A stretch of 64,000 nt of DNA, taken from NCBI GenBank assembly GCA_036346375.1, contig CM070512.1:43136466-43200465 (forward strand). The letters are read 5' to 3'. Both the position numbers and the translations under genes were made by a program. Shown here one piece after another: positions 1 through 12,092 of the stretch (its first letter is position 1; every line of letters starts with the position of its first letter). The stretch is from Guadua angustifolia (taxonomy: Eukaryota > Streptophyta > Magnoliopsida > Poales > Poaceae). The notes under the pieces are model-generated. The model made no database searches. It saw nothing but the letters and a program-made list of their open reading frames with translations, and was not told the DNA's origin.

Positions 1-2331
1 TTTTAGATGATGATCCGATATGTGTATTGTTTAAATGTTCTAACATAATTATAATGATGATGTAAAATTTTTAGATGATGGTCATATATGTGTATATATT
101 ATTTAAAAATTCTGGAAGTTCTACTATCATTGTATATGCTCTTCGATTTTTGATTTTATATGGGCACTAAATTAAGTCTAATACTTCTAGAAATTCAGTA
201 CATGATCCTTTAGCACTTGTTATTGTTACATTAAAATTTTAGAATATAATAAATCATTTACATATTTATAAAAATCTGACAGTATCTTTATTCCTTTTCA
301 TTAATTATTGTTTTAGATTTTCTAAAAGCAACAAACGATTTTAAAAATTGTTTAAATTTATCTGAGCTATTTCATACATTAATTGTGATTTTAAAAAAAT
401 CAAATTTGATGGAATTTTTTTCCATTTTCATTCGATGTGCTGAAAATTGAAAATCGCACAAAAAACTGGTGAAGGCCGCTTGAAAATTGAAAAAACAACT
501 TGAAAATAAAAAATGTTCAAAATTCGAAATTCGAAGAAAACCGATCAAAAACCGGTGAAAATTGCTCAATTTTCTTTTTTTCCGCCATTGTTTGACCACC
601 AAGTTCAAAAAATTTGAACTCAAACTTTTTCGGTTTCTACCGATTTTCAACTGATTTTCGCTTGATTTTTACAGATTTTTGAAAAAAATAGATTTTATCG
701 ATTTTCAAAAAATGGTTTGTGAATCCCACATGATAGTACAGCTGATTAATTAATTCCGAGTTGCAAAATTACACAGGATCCGTACAGAGAGACCCAACCT
801 AATGCCTTGGGTTCTCTTACTAGATCAACATGCCGCAAGTCTACTGCACCATATTATTAGGCCTGCACACATGCCATGATAGATTTGCTGAAAAGATTAA
901 TGATGATGGTGATGAGAAGGGTAACTTGGGTTCACGTGATGTAGCTAAATTTTGTGTTTAATGGAGAAAGTTTGATTAGTATATATTGCACCAACTTTTT
1001 TTCATAAATATACATTAACATTATATGTAATATAGTGTAATTTTACTATAACATAGCCAATTTAAGATATCTTAGATGGCCTTACGAAAATATCGATGGT
1101 TGTAATCAGTATGCGATCTTAGTTGTAGATAGTCTTACGATGAAACAAAATCAAGTAAGTAAGTTGATCTCTAACACCGTGGATGTCGCAAAAAGATAAG
1201 CAACATGACCAGGCAAGCAGGCCTGAATGAGCAACACCATCAGGATTACATCAATAACCACTACAGTGAGGTCTACCAAACTTTTCCGGAGCGGATGAAG
1301 GCCCCTATGACGGTTGTATGATAGCAACCACTATGGTGACGTCTACTGTACATGCCTTGTGTAGCAATCTAACTGTGTCATGCCTGCTGACTCGGCTCAC
1401 CTTAGGCGAGTTCAAGTATAACCCATTTATGATTTATACTGTGTCGGTACAAATCTAGCTCGTTTGCACTATTGTGATAAGAGAAAAGAAGCTAAAGACG
1501 CACAGAACTGAGACAGTGGACACAAATATTAAGGGAACTAAATTTTATTCATTCTTGAACAGATACAAAGTTACTGCCTCATTAACAAACCTTTCACCTA
1601 GTGCAAAGCGGCTCGGTGCGCGTGCTTGGTTTCAGTGAGTATGTACTCTCCAGTTTTCATTCTTCACCTTTTAACATCTCCGTTGTTTCTTATTTCCTTG
1701 CATACGAGGACCATGAAAGGCGCCGGCTGTAGAGCGAGCCATAATAAGATACAATGACGCAGCAGCACGCCTTGTCGCGTGCTATATCTGCTTTGGACCC
1801 ATCGAACCTATTTCGTGTCGTGTCTACCCAAGCGTAGCCCATACAAGCGTGTCCTGCCGACTATCATATCCGATCACCAGGTTCGATATAGTTTTATCAT
1901 TTATACCATACTGATCCGACTTATACACATATGTATTATATTGTTTCTATTATACCATAAGCCGACTTAAAAATACCCCGGTCTAATAGCCAGGTCTAGA
2001 TTTAGCCTAACGAGGACGCTTGGTTTTCCTAGCGATAAAGCTCCTGGTTGTGGTTAATGACGTACTACTTCCACGAGCTATAAACAGTTCTGGGTTAGGA
2101 AGAAAAGCCTTGCGCCGCTGAATCACCAGTGCAGCAAGGAAAAATCGGTTGGGTGAAAACACGTTGTGTCCTTAGCAGTTCTCCACCTCTAGGTGGTGTC
2201 GCGGGCCCCATCTACTGGCCACCTCCGGCCCAGCTACACGTCCCGGTCGTCCTGCGACACGTGCGAGCTGCCCAAGCGAGCGCCGCTGACAAACAGGGGG
2301 CCTCGTGAGGGGCATTGGATTCGCTAGTATT
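1..2331. other. AT-rich intergenic DNA
   Basis: No gene recognised. Positions about 420-720 are a low-complexity run of alternating AAAATT/CCGATTTT-like words, probably decayed LTR-type repeat. Positions 1140-2330 have mixed composition with no coding pattern on either strand; the short open frames lack recognisable domains. Confidence 0.6.
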
Positions 2332-2333
2332 TA

Positions 2334-2456
2334 CTCCCTCCGTTACTGTTGTTCGTGATCTATAATTTGAAGATAATTTTTCACTATTTTTTACATATTC
2401 TTATTCTTTATTATTTTTAATATTATTTATTACTATTTGTTCCAGATCGGAAGGAG
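2334..2456. mobile_element. Stowaway-like MITE
   Basis: Starts CTCCCTCCGTT and ends AACGGAGGGAG-like (GATCGGAAGGAG), flanked by TA on both sides. These are the ends and target duplication known for Stowaway (Tc1/mariner-derived) MITEs in grasses. The interior is AT-rich and non-coding. Length is about 123 bp. Confidence 0.75.
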
Positions 2457-2463
2457 TATTTAT

Positions 2464-2740
2464 ATATATGAGAAATATCTAGTACAAATGGCTATTTAGT
2501 GCTAAAATACTAATATTCTGGTAAATTTATCCGATCTATCGTGTGTGGTTCGATTGAGAGTGGTGGAAGCCCTCATGGAATGATGAGAGAAATAGAGGGG
2601 GTTTATAAAAGCTGTTTTAAGTGACAACGGATTCCACCACTCTCAATTTGAGTATACATGATAGATCGGATGGCTCATGATAGATGTTAATATTTTAGCA
2701 TTTGAATAACCATTTATACTAGATATTTCCCATATATATA
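2464..2740. mobile_element. MITE-like inverted repeat
   Basis: Two arms of roughly 120 bp pair with each other. The left arm has GAAATATCTAGTACAAATGG and CCGATCTATC, then GAGAGTGGTGGA. The right arm carries the reverse complements TCCACCACTCTC, GATAGATCGG and CCATTTATACTAGATATTTC. It is flanked by TA-rich DNA, so a target duplication cannot be defined. Superfamily is unassigned. Confidence 0.7.
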
Positions 2741-3121
2741 TATATATATATATGAAAATGATTCCATACTCACAGGTGTATGTACTCCCACCTCTAATAT
2801 CTTTGTTTAAATAATGTTGTTATACCTCTTTATCCTTTTGAGTATACTCTAATACTAATTATAAGATACTTCAAAGTGAGTTTCATAAAAATTTCATTAA
2901 AATCCACCCTTTATAGCATAATTTGTTTACATATTCTTTATACATATGGAAAAGGATATGTAGCAAAAAAAATAAAGGATCGATGAAATTTTTTAACTAT
3001 GTTATATTGGAGTATCTTAGAATTACTATTGAGTATACGAAATTGATAAAAGGAGTATAAAGTATTTATTTAAGTAGTATATTAGAAGTGAAATATATAC
3101 TCCGAATCTGAAAAAGACTTC

Positions 3122-3123
<2 letters not shown>

Positions 3124-3173
<50 letters not shown>
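3124..3173. repeat. (TA)n microsatellite
   Basis: About 25 uninterrupted TA units. A shorter TA run lies at 2736-2753. Confidence 0.95.
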
Positions 3174-3176
<3 letters not shown>

Positions 3177-3377
3177 CACGAATGAATCTTGTCGCCGCCA
3201 AGAGCGCGCGGACGTAGAGATGACAGGTGGGCCCCGTGTCCTACTGGATCCAGCGCTAATCTTATCATCAACTGTTTTCACTGCTTTAGAGATTTTTTTG
3301 TCTTTTTCTTTTCTTACTATTTGGTTACGTATTCAACGCAGGATAGGATGAATTTTACCCTGGAAAAGCATTTTCGG

Positions 3378-3761
3378 CCCTCTTTGAAAGCAATGTATTT
3401 TAAAACTATAGTTTTTGTATACTATGGTTTACAATTGTTTTATCATGAATACCATGGTTTTACCAAACTCCTTTAAAACTATAGTATTTCTTGTAACTAC
3501 CAACTGTTTGAATGCAACATCACAAACCATGGTATTTGAGTGGAAATAGACAAGAAGCTAGCTAAAACCATGAAAACTTTGAGTTGGAGTGGAATTTCAA
3601 AAACTCCAAAAAAATACTATGGTATCTACCAAACCATAGTTTTTAGTATAGAGCTTTTGATATGGTAACCAAACATCTCATAGTATAAAATACTATGGTA
3701 TTCTTAGAAACCATGGTATTACTTAGAAACTATAAAAATACATTGCTTCCAAGCATAGCCT
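3378..3761. mobile_element. MITE with GCAATGTATTTT inverted ends
   Basis: The left end has AAGCAATGTATTTTAAAACTATAG and the right end its near reverse complement (CTATAAAAATACATTGCTT). The interior repeats ACCATGG/ACTATGG words in both orientations, giving a palindromic structure. The flanks at 3330-3376 and 3764-3812 are themselves similar in direct orientation (see findings). Superfamily is unassigned. Confidence 0.65.
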
Positions 3762-3812
3762 TCATATTCAACTCTGGAGAGGATGAATTGTACCTGGAAA
3801 AGCAATTTCGTA

Positions 3813-5322
3813 ATCGCATGGCACCTTATTGGCTGATATACAATTCGTATTGTATATTAAGTTAGTAAAATTACCAGATCCTAATGAGATGGTTTGAAAT
3901 ATCGATGTCAAAAGAGGGTTGGTTATGGCCTTACTTGGTTCGCGGACTTTTAAATTCAATTTCTGCATATCTATGGCCGTGTTTTTTTTTTGTTAGGAGC
4001 GGGCAAACAGCTTAGGTTTTAAACTGCTTTTGATATAAACTAAAAACCATATATAACTAATAAAAGCTGAATTGAATCTACTTTTACAGCTTATTGCTAA
4101 AAAAATTAGCTATTTAATAAACGATCTTTTATAAAAAAAATCACAGCCGCTTTTCAGTTCAGAAAGCTAAAAAACAGCTTGTTAAAAAAGCTATAGCTCT
4201 CCTAAACAGGGCTTATATTGTCTCTATGATACAGGTATGTCCCTATCGATGACCCAGTCGTATCTTCTGCTTGGGGATAAATAAGCACGCAAAATGTAAT
4301 GACCCTAATTTAATCTAGTTTTAGCCACGCTGTCACACTAGCTAGAGATCTCGGTCGAGCCACAATGTTGGTATAAAAGCTAAAATATATTCATTGTTTT
4401 GTGCATTGCATTGGATGTTTGTTAGCGCATTTGTGCACTAGCTTGTTGGTTTTAACAAGATACATCGACAAAGGATGTGAATCCTCTGCTAGTAAAGAGA
4501 GAGAGAGATTGAATCCTTGCACATGGGCCCCCGCGGTGGAGCCCACGTGCGATGACTCAACTTCCTGCTGCTGAAGAGATCTAAATCCTTTCACAAAACC
4601 CTGAAAACCAATTGAAGACTCTCTTTCGTGTAGACATCAATTGCATTATTACTACATTGCATTGCATTACATCAGCATTCAATAAACAGCAGGTATGATG
4701 ATTTATTAAAATTTTATTCTTCAACTACTATGTTAATTTAAAATATACTAATTTATCTTCTACACTTAACAAGAAAATATATATTCTAATTGAAATGTAT
4801 GTGTGATCCTGAGACCACACAATTTTTACTGTTTAAGGCCATGCACACATTTTGTTTTAGAAATATTATAATTACTAGATTAGAAAACCAGCCTCTTTTG
4901 AGTTGCTGCAAAGCGCTATAACTATGTCAATACAGTAGGCATGATTACAGTAGAAAGAATAATTCAGAGACTAATCACATTATTTTCTTAAGAAATAGAA
5001 ATTTAATTACAAAAAATAGCTTTTAAAAAGATCCAATTTAGGCCACAATTGCAAAAAGACACTTGGATCGATATTTAAAAAAAACTCAAAACTTGTTAAA
5101 ATTGCATAGAAATGGAAACTTAGTAGTGAAGCATGATCATGGTCAATGCAACAAAATTTACTAAAGGTAAAAATAGTCACCATGAACATTATACCTAGAC
5201 CTAGGAACTAGGATGTGCTTTTTTTGGGCTAGCCCGTGGTATAGCTGGCACGACACGCATGCAAGCACATAGACTGGGTCAGCACAACACAAATAATAGG
5301 GTGTGCTGGGCCTCACGATCGA
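3813..5322. other. Intergenic, with a MITE near 4002-4218
   Basis: No gene recognised. Positions 4002-4218 hold a MITE-like sequence (AACAGCTTAGG at the left, AAGCTATAGCTCTCCTAAACAGGGC at the right). Words such as CAGCTTATTGCT and AAACGATCT are shared with 33020-33231, so the two are one family. From about 5220 the text becomes rich in GGCACGACACG-type words typical of hAT subtermini; this resumes after the solo LTR. Confidence 0.55.
5318..5322. repeat. Target-site duplication ATCGA (left)
   Basis: ATCGA directly precedes the LTR at 5323 and is repeated exactly at 8802-8806 after it. Confidence 0.85.
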
Positions 5323-5609
5323 TGTAAGTTCAACCTTCATTAGTTATGGTTTTGGTGTTAATGACAAATCTAATATTGAGATTATCCATTAATGTGATTT
5401 TGTTATTAATGACAAATCTTATATCGAGACTAACTTGTTTATTTAGAATATCTTTGATTAGTCTCATCGCATTGAAAAATGAAAAACCCAAGGTATGTTT
5501 GCATATTTATTCTAGTATTAGTTGCATACTTTGGAGTCAAGTTAAAATATGAATGTCCCTGTTATATTAACCACAAAATGCATCATGTTTCCCAATCCAT
5601 ATATTACAT

Positions 5610-6145
5610 GGATGCACACACTTAGGGGAGTTAAGTGGTTTAACTTGATAGTTTCATTGTATTGATCTATTCTTTATTGACACATATAAGGATCAAGACA
5701 AAGAAACTAAATCCTTGAGTATATATTTGAATTGCCTAGTTATAAGTATACTCATGGTAATATAGGATATACTCCAATACGATCAATTTGAATATGTGCA
5801 TATTATCTCCAAGTCAATCATATTTATGCACATATACATGTGGGGTGTATTCTATAGTTGATGATTTAGAGTAATGATGGATGCACACACTTAGGGGGAG
5901 TTCGTGGTTTAACTTGATAGTTTCATTGTATTGATCTATTCTTTATTGACACATATAAGGATCAAGACAAAGAAACTAAATCATGAGTATATATTTGAAT
6001 TGCCTAGTTATAAGTATACTCATGGTAATATAGGATATACTCAATACGATCAATTTGAATATGTGCATATTATCTCCAAGTCAATCATATTTATGCACAT
6101 ATACATGTGGGGTGTATTCTATAGTTGATGATTTAGAGTAATGAT
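5610..6145. repeat. 269-bp tandem duplication inside the solo LTR
   Basis: The segment starting GGATGCACACACTTAGG at 5610 recurs at 5879 with only small differences (for example, GGGGAG versus GGGGGAG and one missing C in the ATACTCC word). Confidence 0.9.
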
Positions 6146-6810
6146 CATTTCCATACAATTTACATATAATGGATCATTACTTTTCATCAACATGAGTATA
6201 TGAAAACTTGTGTAGTTAATATATACTCATATCAATTTAAATGATAATTTAAATTGAGTTCATTTGTCTTATTAATCATTAACGAACACTTCATCATGTG
6301 TTGATGGTGCTCCGTGATTAATTGAGGACAAATGAATAGTTCTTAAGTATAATGAAGCATGTGTTGCATTATTGTACTTAAGACACACTTAAATCATTTC
6401 AATTGATTTAGGTTGTGCTCAATTGATCTAAAGGCATCCATTATGTGTTAATGGAGTGCAAGAGATAATTGAGACAACCATGCATCTTGGACTAACTATT
6501 TTATGAGTTGTGATTGAGTTAGATCCAAAGATGAATGAGATGATAAAGAAGAGAAGTCAGTGGATATCCGGGGAGTATCAAAGTGATGATCATAAAGACC
6601 CCAAAGGGGATTGCTTGCGTGCGGCTTGTTGGCGAAGGTATAATTAGATAGGCTAAGGACTTTGTAGTCTTTGAGTCTAAGTTTTTATCGCCGTACTATT
6701 AAGAGGGTCGTTCCTAGCTTGAGCTTCATCATGTATTGATGATCTCAATCGCGTTCACTCAAGCTCAAATCATAGTTTGATTTGGTTTTTGCATGAGGGT
6801 TAACCATTTG

Positions 6811-8200
6811 GCATGTGTTGCGAATGTGTTAAACTTATGCTTGGTTGTTGTTGGTTTATGCTATGATTTGCATGTGTTACAAAGAGGAAGAGTATATGTA
6901 TTTGGTTTTCGCATAATGCTCTGATTTGCATATGTTGCAAATAGGATAAGCTAATGCGTTGGCTTTTGCGTGAAGTTCACTTTTGCATGTGTTGCAAATA
7001 TTGAAGTTTCATGTTTTGGTTTCGTTCAAAACAATCTTTCAAAATCTTGTGGTTGCTTGGAGCTAAGTTTTGCATGTGTTGCAAAAGGAGAGAGCTCAAG
7101 CATGATTTGATGTTTGTGTGTTCGTATGGAGCTAGAGGCTTGCATGTGTTGCAAGTAGAGAGCTCATATGGTTGAAATGGTTTTGGTGTGAAATTGAAGT
7201 TTGGTTTTGGTGTTGCATGGAACTAGAGAATTGCATGTGTTGCAATTAGAGAGTTCATGCACCTTGATTGATGTTGCTTGGAGCTAGACTTTTGCATGTG
7301 TTGCAAAGAGTAGTGCTCAAGCATGAAATTGTGTTTATTGAGTTATTTGCAAGTTCGTTGTGCGAATAAACTGAGGTTTATGAGTCCGGAATTCCGAGAG
7401 CATGTGAGTAGGGCTTGCAACGGGTGTTGGCAAGTTGACTGGGTCTCGTGTTGACCTTCACATGACTAGGGGAATTAATCTCATAATCTCGGGTTTGATT
7501 TGCTTAAAACGTTTTGCAAATGGATTTGGAGTTGAGTGCGAAATGTGTTTTTGCAAGTTGATTTTGGTGATATTTAAAAATATCTATGGGTGCTTAAATC
7601 ATGAAAATGGGTGGAGATTGTAGCCCTCGTGATAAGCTTCGCATAGAATCAAAATCACCCAAATCGGAGTTCGAGTAAAAGTTATGAGTGTTTTTTGTTG
7701 CTAATTTTTGTATGGGCGGTTGGACCGGCCGGTCCGTCGGACCGGCCGTATGTGCAACGGATTAGCTCGGCTTGTTTTTCGAAACGTGAGTTTTCGGCTC
7801 GGTTGAAGGCGGTGCGGCCGTTTGAGGTCGATGCGACGCCAAACCTTGATCTGACCGGCCGAAATGCTTGATCGGACCGTGCGTCTGTGATCCAAAATCC
7901 GACTGTTGCCTGTGAGGGCGGTCCGGACGAGGAAGGTCGGTTGGACCGCATTTTCTGATTCGCCCATTTTGCCCCCAAGCGGCTAGTTTTCTTGTGGGGG
8001 CTATAAATACCCCTTGGGGGCTTAGAAGCGAGGTTCTTGCATTGCTTAAGTGTTTGGGTGAGGTGTTGCATGTGTTGCATACTCCCAATTGAGTTTTGAG
8101 CTAAAGAGTGAGACTAATTGCATGTGTCGCAATTAGGAAGTGGTTTGAGAGCCTCTTGTGCATGTGTTGCACTTGAGGAGGCCTTGGTGCATGTGTTGCA
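6811..8200. repeat. Dispersed GCATGTGTTGCA array
   Basis: The 12-mer GCATGTGTTGCA or a one- or two-base variant occurs at 6811, 6870, 6928, 6985, 7072, 7142, 7233, 7294, 8068, 8120, 8160 and 8189. Most copies are 50-90 bp apart and sit in otherwise dissimilar text. Confidence 0.85.
8002..8009 (+). promoter_or_regulatory. TATA box of the solo LTR
   Basis: TATAAATA in GGGGGCTATAAATACCCC, a strong plant TATA context about 800 bp before the LTR 3' end. Inferred to be the retrotransposon promoter. Confidence 0.6.
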
Positions 8201-8801
8201 CGAGGTGATCACCGGGGCGCGATCGTTGTGCTCGGTGAAGTTCGAGCGAAGGAGCGGCTTGTTACTCTTGGAGGTTGCCGACTCCTAGGCAGGCGTGGCG
8301 TCGTCTTGCGGAGCTCTCGAGGTGTCGAAGCCCGGCAAGTTTGTGAAGGTTCGGGTTGAGCCTACGGCATAGCGTGAATAACCACGACTAGTGGAAAGAG
8401 GCGGTGCTCGGCGGGAGCCGGTCCAAGTGGTTGGGCTTGCCTCAACGTGGACTAGGGGAGACCGGCAAGTCTCCGAACACCACGGAAAAATATCGGTTGT
8501 CTCTTTTACTTTCAAGTATTTACGTTTATTGTATATTGTTCAATTGCTTGATTGTAATTAGAATTGCTTAGTGTTAATTGATTGATCAATTTAGCAATTC
8601 TAGTTTAAAGACATAATTTAGTTAGTGCACTAGTGAGCCTAGTTGATTTAGGCTTTAATTGTCAAAACCTATTTATCGCTTCCGCATATATATTTGATTA
8701 GGTTTTGACATAGGGGTTGATTAGAGCGAATTGTTTAGTGAGCGATCGAATTTTGTAAAACGCCTATTCACCCCCCCTCTAGGCGCATCCTCGACCCTAC
8801 A

Positions 8802-9853
8802 ATCGAGTACGACGAGTGGCATGACACAACACACTTGCATGACTATGTTCGGGCTGGCACGGCATAAAACAAGGCCAATGGACTCAAAGTAGGCACGTCA
8901 CACAACAGGGCACCCTGTCATGACACTATGACATACTGTGACTTGCCTTGTGGATAGCACCATTGTGGTCCTTGCATGCAGAGAAAGAGGAGACAACAGA
9001 GATACCAAAAAATAGAGAATAGAAACTAGAGAGTACATACTCGTTGATACCTAACGCATGCACCAAGCCGTCGCTCCGCCATGCCGCTCGTTTAGCGTGC
9101 CCACACCTTGTAAGGTCATCTTCCCGCTTGCCTCACACGGCCATCGACGCCACAACATGAGATATATGCTAACTTGGAACGCATGAACATTTTCGATATT
9201 GAGGAGTAGCTAGTATATATGCATATTATTACGGTACTTTTTCCTTATTAGGGGAACCTCACTCTGAGGTGTAAGGTTTTTAACGAGACAGTAACTATGT
9301 ATCTATACCCAATGAATAAATAAAATTAGTTCTTTTTCCCCAAATAATTATGTTTACTAGTTCCTCGTAGACGGTGTCTATGAGCCCCACATCCAACAAG
9401 ACAAGGCCTGGGCCAACACCGCATGGCGGCGGCATGACGTGCCCTGGGCTATGCCTGGACCTCGCTTGAGGCAAGTCAGGCCGGTAAAATATGACACAAC
9501 ATGGTGGCCATGCCGAGCAAGCACAGCACAACCCAATTCCCTGACCTCGGCAAAAAATAGTTGTGCTCTTAGACTCTTTTATGTTTTCATATTTACTTCC
9601 ATGCCTTTTAATTTCTAGATACTAGAGTTGTGTAGGATTAAAACTTAGGTTGTAAAACTTCAGTAGACTTATGTAGGAGTTATTTGGCTACACTAGAAAC
9701 CACAAGCACATATATTGGGCTAGAAAATGTTAAGTTTTTAATTTGGCCATGGCAACAAGAATTCTAATTCTCCCTTTCTTGAACATCCAATCCACTTTAA
9801 TATTGTAAAGACATTGTGAGGCCACGCACTAAAAGAAGGATGCATGTCCTGTC
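8802..9853. other. Probable hAT-derived remnant, no gene
   Basis: Contains GGCTGGCACGGCAT (about 8850) and GCC/GGC-rich words (9370-9530) like the subterminal regions of the hAT elements at 9854-10547 and 12093-18546. Together with 5220-5317 this looks like one element split by the solo LTR. No clear inverted ends or 8-bp duplication could be matched. Confidence 0.4.
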
Positions 9854-10547
9854 TAGAGGTAGGCGTCGTGTCAGGCCGGGTCAGTCCGGTCCAACACGGG
9901 CCCATCGTGCTTCAGGCCTAAACCGTACCGGGCCGCGATGACCCATTATGCTCCCCGTGCTAGGCCGGGCTAGCCCGGTTCGCCTTTGGCGATCTTAGGC
10001 ACGACCTATTTACGCTTTGTGCCATGCCGGCTCAGGTCCAGCCTATTTATACTATTGCTACAAGAGAAAATGACCACGGATTGATTTCTTTCTTTATCTG
10101 TCTAGAACTTCCTTTTTCTCCGGTCGAAACAAAATCCTATTATGTTTAATCTTCTCGATTTCCTTGATTCGGTTACTCCTTCCTGTCATATGCATACAGC
10201 CATGCATTTACTTCTTAATTTGCTCACCCACACATACAACGCATACATGCATTCCATTCCTTTTCTCTAGTCCATCCAAAGTTTTCTTTCTTTACTCCTT
10301 GATTTGCTCACCCACACATATAACGTAGGCACGCACGGGCTATTTCGAGCCATACCCAGCCCAAGCACGGCCCGAACTGCCGGGTCGGGCCACCCATTGT
10401 GTCCTATTGGCAAGCCCAGCACGGTCCGGACAACCGTATCGTGCCGGCCCGGCCTGTTTGGAATAGTTCTGTGCCGGGTCATGAATCAGGCTAGGTCGGA
10501 TGTGCCTCGTGCCGACTCAAAATGGTCTAGCCCAGTGCCCACCTCTA
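9854..10547. mobile_element. Non-autonomous hAT element
   Basis: Inverted ends TAGAGGTAGGC and GTGCCCACCTCTA, flanked by 8-bp sequences GTCCTGTC (9846-9853) and GCCCTGTC (10548-10555) that match 7 of 8, the hAT target-duplication length. Both subterminal zones are rich in CGGGCC/GGCCCG words, as in Ac-like hATs. Internal text (GCTCACCCACACATA) is repeated at about 10223 and 10307. No transposase is encoded. Confidence 0.75.
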
Positions 10548-12092
10548 GCCCTGTCGGCATTAAAGAATAGAGAAGTGTGTGGGTGCAGTAGCGCAACCTC
10601 TGCATATTTCTTTTGCAAAGAAAAATATGTCTGTCACTCCCTGGTTTTTGGTAGAAACTGTGCCGTGGCAGAAAATAGAACTACAGGGTTCTACCTGTCG
10701 TGCCTTATGTACAATATAGTTTTATAATCGAAACTTGACAACTTTGGCAACAAATGCTTTAGCAAAATTATCTAGCACATTCTCAAAGACATGGGTCCTT
10801 CACTAGTATAGGATTAGTATAATTGGGTAGCTAGAGCATGTATTTGTTGGTTTGCTAATGTTAAACTTGCTAAGTGCCTTTCGTATTCATCCCTGTATTG
10901 TATTCACCTTGTTAGACTAAAGCTATAGAGTTAGAACAATGCTTCACTAAAGATCAAGACAGAGGATGACTTATTTCTACGGAAGAAAGATGACAAACCC
11001 TACCTATGAAGATATTCAGGAAGACTGAAGCGCATCTAGATGGTAGAGTTGGAATCAATGTTCTAGTTTAGCTGTATCGTAAATATTTTGTAAACCTATC
11101 TTTCAGTTGTTTAGTTTAATGGATGATCAATTGCATATGTAGTTTAATGGATGAATTGCATATGTTTCTGTTTATGCTACTATGATGTATGTATTCTTGA
11201 CAAAGTTACGCTTTATCACGAATGCATCGTAGAGTTACATTTTACCTAAGGAAGTGCAACACGCGGATCATCGCAGTAGACAATAAAGTGGGGTTTATCT
11301 AGAGGAAAAACAGTATTCTCAAAAGCTAAAAGAAGCACCTGCATTAAAAAAAAACTAAAGAAGCACTGAGAATAAACAATCAATTGTTTCAGCCAGGGCA
11401 GTTTCAACCCATGGTTTCCATGAGGAATGTCTAGAGGAAAGAGAAAGCAAGAAACTAATACATAGTTTCCCAATCTAAGGTTTCCATGAGTAGTGTCTAG
11501 AGGAGAGAGAGAGCAATAAACCAATGCATGTACCACAAACACATCTTGGTCAGCGCGCAGAAATGTCCAATGCATATTTTGCTAGTTTTTTGCGTCTTGG
11601 TACCTACGCCGACCCAGTTTCTTGCATGAGACACGGTTTCTTCATTTTTCCTTCTCTCCCTTCCTTAATTCCTTTGCCACATCAGATTTTTGCTTAGTTG
11701 GTAGCATAATTAATTTTATAGACACTAGCTAAGGTGAAAGATTAGAACTGCCCTTAACCACGAAGCTACTGTGCATTTCTAGCTTAATACTACAATAGTA
11801 TCAATCGGTAACTGACGTAAGTACAGAGGGTTTAAAGAACCATAGATGCAACCTGCAAACGGTAATTATGATGTTCTCTCTGCCTTCCTTGGGGCTCGGG
11901 CTAGGTTTGCTCTGGAATCTCACTAGTCATACTTAACAAACATCTGAACCTGGTCAAGGCAACCCTGCACTGCAGCTCTACCATGATTGGTTTTGGATGG
12001 GCCCATGATCAGACATTAATCACGGTGTCCTTTCACTCACTAGGATTAAAAAATATTTTTTAGGAATCCAATGGTTATCTTTGTGACTCAAC
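10548..12092. other. Intergenic, no gene recognised
   Basis: Positions 11400-11570 contain a degenerate duplicated motif (TTTCCATGAG...TGTCTAGAGGA, twice), probably a decayed MITE. The rest shows no coding or element structure. Positions 12085-12092 (GACTCAAC) are the left target duplication of the hAT that follows. Confidence 0.5.

Larger units (their letters stand above)
5323..8801 (+). mobile_element. Solo LTR, Sirevirus (Ty1/Copia)-like, 3.48 kb
   Basis: Begins TGTAAGTTCAACC and ends GACCCTACA, with the exact 5-bp target duplication ATCGA on each side. There is no internal retroviral-type domain, so it reads as a solo LTR left by LTR-LTR recombination. The near-terminal TTCACCCCCCCTCTAGGC motif and internal GGACCGGCCGGTCC words are known from grass Copia/Sirevirus LTRs; family is inferred. 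TATAAATA at 8002-8009 marks the likely promoter on the plus strand. It is unusually long, partly from a 269-bp tandem duplication (5610-5878 and 5879-6145), and it carries a dispersed 12-mer array (6811-8200). Open frames inside are not supported as genes. Confidence 0.85.

Noticed and set aside
7682..8088. Minus-strand frames of 88-132 codons
   Set aside because: Antisense chance frames in the GC-rich part of the first solo LTR; no recognisable domain.
6811..8200. CRISPR-like spaced repeats
   Set aside because: Only 12 bp long with irregular spacing, in plant LTR sequence; no cas genes and wrong type of genome.
5220..9540. A second complete hAT split by the first solo LTR
   Set aside because: Subterminal-like text is present on both sides of the LTR, but no inverted ends or 8-bp duplication could be matched.
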